Shown here: one piece after another, positions 59,506 to 64,000 of the stretch
How positions within the stretch are numbered: the stretch's first letter is position 1
How the letters are laid out: each line of letters starts with the position of its first letter
Notes under the pieces: generated by a model
What the model was told of the DNA's origin: nothing
Database searches by the model: none
What the model saw: only the letters and a program-made list of their open reading frames with translations
NCBI GenBank assembly: GCA_963765105.1
Contig: CAVXUW010000002.1
Coordinates: 868,001-932,000 of the forward strand
Length of the DNA stretch: 64,000 nucleotides
Source of the DNA: CALMEC01 sp963765105
Lineage (GTDB): Bacteria; Actinomycetota; Thermoleophilia; Miltoncostaeales; Miltoncostaeaceae
Direction: 5' to 3'
Translations under genes and position numbers: made by a program

Positions 59506-60185
59506 TCCAATCCGAGGAGCTTGCCAAGACAATCGATCACACGCTTCTTGACGTCCGCGCCACCCAAGCGGACATTGAACGAGTGTGTGATGAAGCACGC
59601 GAACACCACTTCGCGACCGTGTGCTCGTTCCCGACCTTCCTGCCGATCATGGCCGAGCGCCTTCACGGTTGTGACGTCAAGACCTGCGCAGTGATTTCAT
59701 TCCCGTACGGCGCCGACCTTCCGCAGAGCAAGATTGCCGCGGCCGAGAACGCCGTCACCGCCGGCGCCGAAGAACTCGATGTGGTTATGAACATCACCGC
59801 CCTGCGCTCAGGTGACTTCGGGTACGTCCGGAGTGAACTGGCGACGCTGGTGCGGGCGGTGCAGTCCCGTGCGGTCAACGACGCCCGCGGGCTCGTGCTC
59901 ATCAAGGTCGTCATCGAGGCACCTTATCTCGACGACAAGCTCAAGCGACTGGCCTGCAAGATCGTGGCCGACTCCGGAGCGGATTTTGCCAAGACGGCGA
60001 CGGGGGTGGGCACCGCCGCAACCGTCGACGATGTCGAGCTCATGCGTGAAGCTCTCCCGGAAGGCGTCGGCGTGAAGGCCTCCGGCGGGATCCGCACGCT
60101 CGAAGCGGCCGAGGCCATGATCAACGCCGGCGCGTCACGCATCGGTAGTGGCGCCGCCATGAAGATCATGAAGGAGCTGGCTTAG
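59502..60185 (+). CDS. deoC: Deoxyribose-phosphate aldolase, short bacterial form
   Basis: 227 residues: ELAKTIDHTLLDVRATQADIERVC, VCSFPTFLPIMAE, ISFPYGADLPQSKIAAAENAV, AEELDVVMNITALRSGDF, the Schiff-base lysine in DFAKTATGVGTAAT, and GVKASGGIRTLEAAEAMI. CTG 59502 (CTGA overlap, AGGAG upstream) places the start exactly where the family begins. The alternative ATG 59442 adds 20 non-family residues, and its GGGGAG site is simply the complement of the glycosylase's PELPE codons. Paralog of the long deoC at 51870. Confidence 0.9.
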   Translation: MIQSEELAKTIDHTLLDVRATQADIERVCDEAREHHFATVCSFPTFLPIMAERLHGCDVKTCAVISFPYGADLPQSKIAAAENAVTAGAEELDVVMNITALRSGDFGYVRSELATLVRAVQSRAVNDARGLVLIKVVIEAPYLDDKLKRLACKIVADSGADFAKTATGVGTAATVDDVELMREALPEGVGVKASGGIRTLEAAEAMINAGASRIGSGAAMKIMKELA

Positions 60186-60190
60186 CTCAG

Positions 60191-60826
60191 ATGGGCGTCC
60201 TGGGCGCGGCCCCCGATCTTCTCGCGAGTGTTCGGTACGGCCCTGATGGGCTGATCCCTGCGGTCGTTCAAGACACCCACACCGGGCGAGTCTTGACGCT
60301 TGCCTGGATGAGCGCGGCGTCGCTCGAACGCACCCTCGCGGAGGGGGAGACCTGGTTCTGGAGCCGCTCGCGCAGTGAGCTCTGGCACAAGGGTGCCACC
60401 AGCGGGAACACGCAGACCGTGCGGGCCATCCTGATCGATTGTGATGAGGATGCCCTCGTGGTGCTCGTCGATCCGGCAGGGCCGGCGTGTCACACGGGCG
60501 ACGTCACGTGCTTTCACCGAGCCCTCGCCGGGGAGGACACCCAGCCGTACACGGCGTTGGCAGAGCTCGGCGGGGTTATCGCCGAGCGCGCAGCCACCGC
60601 CGATCCCGAGTCGTCGTATACGGCGCGCCTACTTGCCAAAGGCATCGATACGGTGTGCAAGAAGGTGGGGGAGGAGGCCACGGAGGTGGTCCTCGCTGCC
60701 AAGGGCGCCGAGCGGGACCAAGTCATCTACGAGAGTGCCGACCTGCTCTACCACCTGTCGGTTTTGTGGCAGGCCACCGGAGTGAGTTTGGCGGAAGTGG
60801 CCACCGAGCTCGAATCCCGGCGATGA
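60191..60826 (+). CDS. hisI: Bifunctional phosphoribosyl-AMP cyclohydrolase / phosphoribosyl-ATP pyrophosphatase HisIE
   Basis: 211 residues. The N-terminal HisI part has LTLAWMSAASLERTLAEGETWFWSRSR, LWHKGATSGNTQ and the metal site PAGPACHTGDVTCFHRAL. The C-terminal HisE part has YTARLLAKGIDTVCKKVGEEATEVVLAAKG and DLLYHLSVLW. It catalyses histidine steps 2 and 3. Fused HisIE is less usual in Actinobacteria, where the two are often separate. Start ATG 60191 follows deoC by 5 bp; it overlaps trpE by ATGA. Confidence 0.93.
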   Translation: MGVLGAAPDLLASVRYGPDGLIPAVVQDTHTGRVLTLAWMSAASLERTLAEGETWFWSRSRSELWHKGATSGNTQTVRAILIDCDEDALVVLVDPAGPACHTGDVTCFHRALAGEDTQPYTALAELGGVIAERAATADPESSYTARLLAKGIDTVCKKVGEEATEVVLAAKGAERDQVIYESADLLYHLSVLWQATGVSLAEVATELESRR

Positions 60827-62349
60827 GCGCCCTACGGATCACCGCTGTTGCGCCGTCAGACGTGCCCACCATTTCGCCTTCGCTCACCGAGCTTCGTTCC
60901 CGAGTCGGTAGCTACCGCCAGGCACCCCTCGTGCACACGTTCGTGTCGGATTGTGAGACGCCGGTCAGTGCGTTCCTGAAGCTGCGCGACGGCGGACCGG
61001 CGTTTCTGCTGGAGTCCGCCGAGGAGGGACAACGGCTGGGTCGCCACTCGATCATCGGTATCCGCCCACAGGCCATCATCCGCTGCGCCGATGGGCGGTT
61101 GCAACACCGCCACGCGGACGGCGAGATCACAACGCTTGATGCCGCCGATCCGTTTGGCGCGGTCGACGACATCGTCGCTGCCGTGGGAATGGCCCCGAGC
61201 CCTCATGACTTGGTGTTCGCCGGTGGCGCGGTCGGGTACTTCGGCTACGACCTCGTACGAAGCGTTGAACGCCTGCCGGACGTACCCGCCGATGATCGCG
61301 GCATTGCCGACATGGTCATGATGATCACCGGGCCGGTTGTGATCTTTGATCACCTTCGACGGTCGGTCACGGTCGCAGTGCCCTGTGCGCTCGATAGCGA
61401 TGACCTGGAGTCCGCGTATGCCACGGCCGTGGCCGAGGTCAACGCCATCACCCAAACACTCTCGGGGCCGGTCCCGGACCCTCCGACGCGGGCCGAGCCG
61501 GTTCAGGTCGGGGATGTCGTCAGCAACACCACCCAGCACGTGTTCGAGGCCGCCGTAGAACGCGTCCGTGAGTACGTGTTCGCCGGTGATGCCTTCCAAG
61601 TTGTGCCCTCCCAACGATTCGCGGTGGCCACCAACCTCGACCCGTTTGCCCTCTACCGGGGTCTGCGCACGGTGAACCCCTCTCCCTACATGTTCTTTCT
61701 CGAGGTCGATGGCGTCGCCCTGGTGGGCTCGTCGCCCGAGATGCTCGTGAAGGTCACGGGCGGCACCGTTGAGACACGGCCGATCGCCGGAAGCCGACCG
61801 CGCGGCGACACCGTCGACGCCGACAACGCTCTGGCCGATGAACTGCTTGCCGATCCCAAAGAGCGGGCGGAGCACGTCATGCTGGTCGACCTCGGCCGCA
61901 ACGACGTCGGGCGCGTTGCCATCCCCGGCAGCGTCGAGGTGAAAGAGTTAATGGGCGTGCACCGCTACAGCCACATCATGCACATCGAAAGCAGCGTCGT
62001 GGGTCAACTTTCTCCCGGGAAGCGCGCCACGGATGCCCTGCGCGCCATCTTCCCGGCCGGGACTCTGAGCGGCGCTCCCAAGGTGCGGGCTATGGAGATC
62101 ATCGACGAACTCGAGACGACGAAGCGCGGCCCCTACGGTGGTGCGGTGGGCTATCTCGGCTGGAACGGGGATCTCGATACGTGCATCACCATCCGTACGT
62201 TGGTGTGTCACGACGGCACCGCATACGTTCAGGCGGGGGCGGGAATCGTCGCCGATTCGGTGCCGTCATCGGAGTTCACCGAGACCGAGAACAAGGCCGC
62301 GGGAATGCTGCGGGCCATTGAGGTCGCCGCCGCCCAGAGAAACTGGTAG
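60823..62349 (+). CDS. trpE: Anthranilate synthase component I
   Basis: 508 residues. N-terminal regulatory part with FLLESAEEGQRLGRHSIIG (tryptophan-binding LLES element). The chorismate core has FQVVPSQRFAV, PSPYMFFLEVDGVALVGSSPEMLVK, TRPIAGSRPRG, DLGRNDVGRV, HIESSVVGQL and GTLSGAPKVRAMEII. It makes anthranilate with TrpG. ATG 60823 overlaps hisIE; no attenuator leader is visible because the gene is coupled to hisIE. Confidence 0.95.
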   Translation: MSALRITAVAPSDVPTISPSLTELRSRVGSYRQAPLVHTFVSDCETPVSAFLKLRDGGPAFLLESAEEGQRLGRHSIIGIRPQAIIRCADGRLQHRHADGEITTLDAADPFGAVDDIVAAVGMAPSPHDLVFAGGAVGYFGYDLVRSVERLPDVPADDRGIADMVMMITGPVVIFDHLRRSVTVAVPCALDSDDLESAYATAVAEVNAITQTLSGPVPDPPTRAEPVQVGDVVSNTTQHVFEAAVERVREYVFAGDAFQVVPSQRFAVATNLDPFALYRGLRTVNPSPYMFFLEVDGVALVGSSPEMLVKVTGGTVETRPIAGSRPRGDTVDADNALADELLADPKERAEHVMLVDLGRNDVGRVAIPGSVEVKELMGVHRYSHIMHIESSVVGQLSPGKRATDALRAIFPAGTLSGAPKVRAMEIIDELETTKRGPYGGAVGYLGWNGDLDTCITIRTLVCHDGTAYVQAGAGIVADSVPSSEFTETENKAAGMLRAIEVAAAQRNW

Positions 62350-62362
62350 GAACTGCCGACCT

Positions 62363-62938
62363 ATGACCGCCCGCGTCGCACTCATCGACAACTACGACAG
62401 CTTCACCTACAACCTCTTCCAGTATCTCTCGGAGCTGGGTGCGGACGTCCGTGTGCACCGTCACGACCAGATCGATGTCGCCGGTATCGCCGCCATTGAA
62501 CCGACGCACCTGGTTATCTCGCCGGGTCCGAAAACCCCAGACCAGGCCGGCATCTCCGTCGACGCAATCCGTCACTTCGCCGGTTCCGTTCCCATCTTGG
62601 GCGTGTGCCTTGGGCACCAGGCCATCGGGCAGGCGTTTGGCGGAACCATCGTCCGCGGCGCCGAACCCGTCCACGGCAAGACCAGCGACATCCGCCACGA
62701 CGGTCGTACCCTTTTCGCCGGTCTCGAGAACCCGATGACGGCCACGCGCTATCACTCACTGATCGTCGATAACGACATTCCCGACGAACTTGAAGTATCG
62801 GCCTGGTGCGACGGCGACGTCATCATGGGGTTGCGCCACAAGAGCCTGCCAATCGAAGGCGTGCAGTTTCACCCGGAGTCGATTCTCACATCAGCCGGCA
62901 AGCGCCTGCTCGGGAACTTCCTGGCCGTCAGCACGTGA
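62363..62938 (+). CDS. trpG: Anthranilate synthase component II (glutamine amidotransferase)
   Basis: 191 residues, class I amidotransferase: LIDNYDSFTYNLFQYL, ISPGPKTPDQAG, nucleophile Cys in GVCLGHQAIGQAFGG, and His/Glu in GVQFHPESILT. It supplies ammonia to TrpE and may serve PabB too. ATG 62363, 13 bp after trpE; its stop overlaps trpD (GTGA). Confidence 0.95.
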   Translation: MTARVALIDNYDSFTYNLFQYLSELGADVRVHRHDQIDVAGIAAIEPTHLVISPGPKTPDQAGISVDAIRHFAGSVPILGVCLGHQAIGQAFGGTIVRGAEPVHGKTSDIRHDGRTLFAGLENPMTATRYHSLIVDNDIPDELEVSAWCDGDVIMGLRHKSLPIEGVQFHPESILTSAGKRLLGNFLAVST

Positions 62939-63978
62939 GCATCGCCGGGGAAATCGATCGGTTGCTTGCCGGTGAGAACCTCGATCGGGGCACGGCTGGG
63001 GATGCGCTCGAGCGGGTCATGGCCGGAGAGATCGATCCGGTTCAAACCGCCGCGTTTCTCATTGCCTTGCGTGCGAAAGGTGAGACGGCCGAGGAGCTCA
63101 CCGGCTTTGCCGCTGCCGTACGCGCCCGCAGCGAGAAGGTGGCGGCCTCTGCAACACCATTGGTCGACACCTGCGGAACCGGGGGTGGTATCTCGACGTT
63201 CAACGTGTCGACCGCCGCCGCCTTTGTGGTCGCGGGTGCGGGGGTTGCGGTTGCCAAACACGGCAATCGGTCGGCCACCTCACGAAGCGGCAGCGCCGAC
63301 GTCCTCGAGGCCTTGGGTGCGCGCATCGATCTCGACCCCGTGGCGGTCGGAACCTGCATCGACGAAGTCGGTATTGGCTTCATGTTTGCGCCGTCGCACC
63401 ACCCGGCATTCCGTCACGTGGTGCCGGTGCGAAAGGCGCTTGCGGTGCAGACCATTTTCAACCAGTTGGGACCGCTCACCAATCCGGCCGGAGTCACGCG
63501 TCAGGTCATCGGTGTTTCCGACCGCGGGTATCTCGAGCGTATTGCGGAGACCCTCCGCAATCTTGGGGCGGAACGGGCGCTGGTGGTGTCGGCGGACGAT
63601 GGCATGGACGAGATCTCCACGGCGGCGCCGACGATCGTGGCGGAAGTCACCTCGGAAGGTGTGCGCCGCTGGCAGATCAATCCTGTCGCGCTGGGAATCG
63701 CGCCCCCGTCGCCAGGCGACATTGCTGGGGGCGAGCCTCACGAAAACGCGGCGGTGATTCGGCGCGTGTTTGATGGCTCGCCGAGCGCAGCCGCCGATCT
63801 CGTGGCGATCAACGCCGCCGCGGCGATCCTCGTGGCGGGGGCGGGGAAGAGCATCGACGAGGCTTTTGGCGCCGCGCGAGAGAGTATTGCCTCCGGGCGT
63901 GCCGGGGAACTCCTGGCCGCGTTCGTTGCGGCTACGCAGCGTTTGGGGCAGGATCGCAACGCCCGCGGAGGAAGTTAG
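62935..63978 (+). CDS. trpD: Anthranilate phosphoribosyltransferase
   Basis: 347 residues. DTCGTGGGISTFNVSTAAAFV (phosphoribosyl pyrophosphate site), KHGNRSATSRSGSADVLEALG and FMFAPSHHPAFRHVVPVRKAL with FNQLGPLTNPA are all diagnostic. Transfers phosphoribose to anthranilate. GTG 62935 overlaps trpG; an 8-bp gap leads to the next trp gene. Confidence 0.96.
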   Translation: MSIAGEIDRLLAGENLDRGTAGDALERVMAGEIDPVQTAAFLIALRAKGETAEELTGFAAAVRARSEKVAASATPLVDTCGTGGGISTFNVSTAAAFVVAGAGVAVAKHGNRSATSRSGSADVLEALGARIDLDPVAVGTCIDEVGIGFMFAPSHHPAFRHVVPVRKALAVQTIFNQLGPLTNPAGVTRQVIGVSDRGYLERIAETLRNLGAERALVVSADDGMDEISTAAPTIVAEVTSEGVRRWQINPVALGIAPPSPGDIAGGEPHENAAVIRRVFDGSPSAAADLVAINAAAAILVAGAGKSIDEAFGAARESIASGRAGELLAAFVAATQRLGQDRNARGGS

Positions 63979-63985
63979 CTCGCCA

Positions 63986-64000
63986 ATGGGATTTCTCGAA
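63986..64000 (+). CDS. trpC: Start of probable trpC (indole-3-glycerol phosphate synthase), truncated by the window end
   Basis: Only five codons (MGFLE) are visible, after GAGGAAG at 63968-63974. The FLE/FLD opening and the position after trpD fit TrpC; identity is inferred from gene order. Confidence 0.55.

Overview
The window is GC-rich DNA with tightly packed genes, many GTG and TTG starts, and 4-bp stop/start overlaps (ATGA, GTGA, TGATG). Gene content points to an actinobacterium (Actinomycetota). The signs are a dcw cluster without ftsA, an exonuclease-degenerate DNA polymerase I, HrcA/DnaJ next to LepA/HemW, a fused DgkA-PAP2 protein, an ALDH16-like enzyme beside a long DeoC, and TANNNT -10 boxes placed directly before start codons. 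Thermoleophilia is my best guess at class, by inference only; no rRNA gene is present to test it.

Layout. 1-1.4 kb: the end of a probable toxin-antitoxin pair and a SRPBCC protein. 1.4-8.1 kb: the distal dcw cluster (ftsW, murG, murC, murB, ftsQ, ftsZ); ftsZ has its own promoter, upstream repeats and a 5'-end stem-loop. 8.2-9.7 kb: gcvT-gcvH. 9.7-12.8 kb: a solitary DNA methyltransferase and nth. 12.8-14.1 kb (minus): an ECF sigma factor and its membrane partner. 14.2-18.2 kb: dnaG, then PPOX, MOSC and PhzF enzymes. 18.2-22.9 kb (minus): small proteins, a quinone oxidoreductase, tRNA-Leu(CAA), a lipoprotein and malic enzyme. 22.95-26.9 kb: polA, a 23-bp minisatellite and holA. 26.9-31.5 kb: a VapBC pair, a secreted glycosidase, rpsT, murJ and an FkbM methyltransferase. 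31.6-35.5 kb: lepA-hemW-hrcA.

35.5-43.1 kb is the most unusual block. It lies between hrcA and dnaJ, which are commonly neighbours. It encodes four exported or membrane proteins on the minus strand. One is a 764-residue protein built from nine repeats of about 75-100 residues. Another shares the repeat signature and carries tryptophan ladders. A divergent group-3 (SigB/SigF-like) sigma factor and a membrane-anchored HicB/RHH-like protein flank them. I propose this as a candidate undescribed surface-polymer system.

43.1-50.8 kb is a housekeeping operon (dnaJ, prmA, rsmE, mtaB, HIT, phoH, ybeY, dgkA-PAP2, cdd, era) joined by overlapping stops and starts. After an 850-bp poorly coding gap come a small conserved protein, deoC, an ALDH16-like dehydrogenase, an AlkC-like repair protein, and on the minus strand an MFS transporter, a hydrolase and a Fpg/Nei glycosylase. 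The window ends with a second deoC, hisIE, trpE, trpG, trpD and the first codons of trpC.

A recurring feature is that several genes (MOSC, quinone oxidoreductase, murJ, second deoC) lack an ATG/GTG/TTG where homology and the Shine-Dalgarno sequence place the start. They appear instead to begin at CTG codons overlapping an upstream TGA (CTGA).
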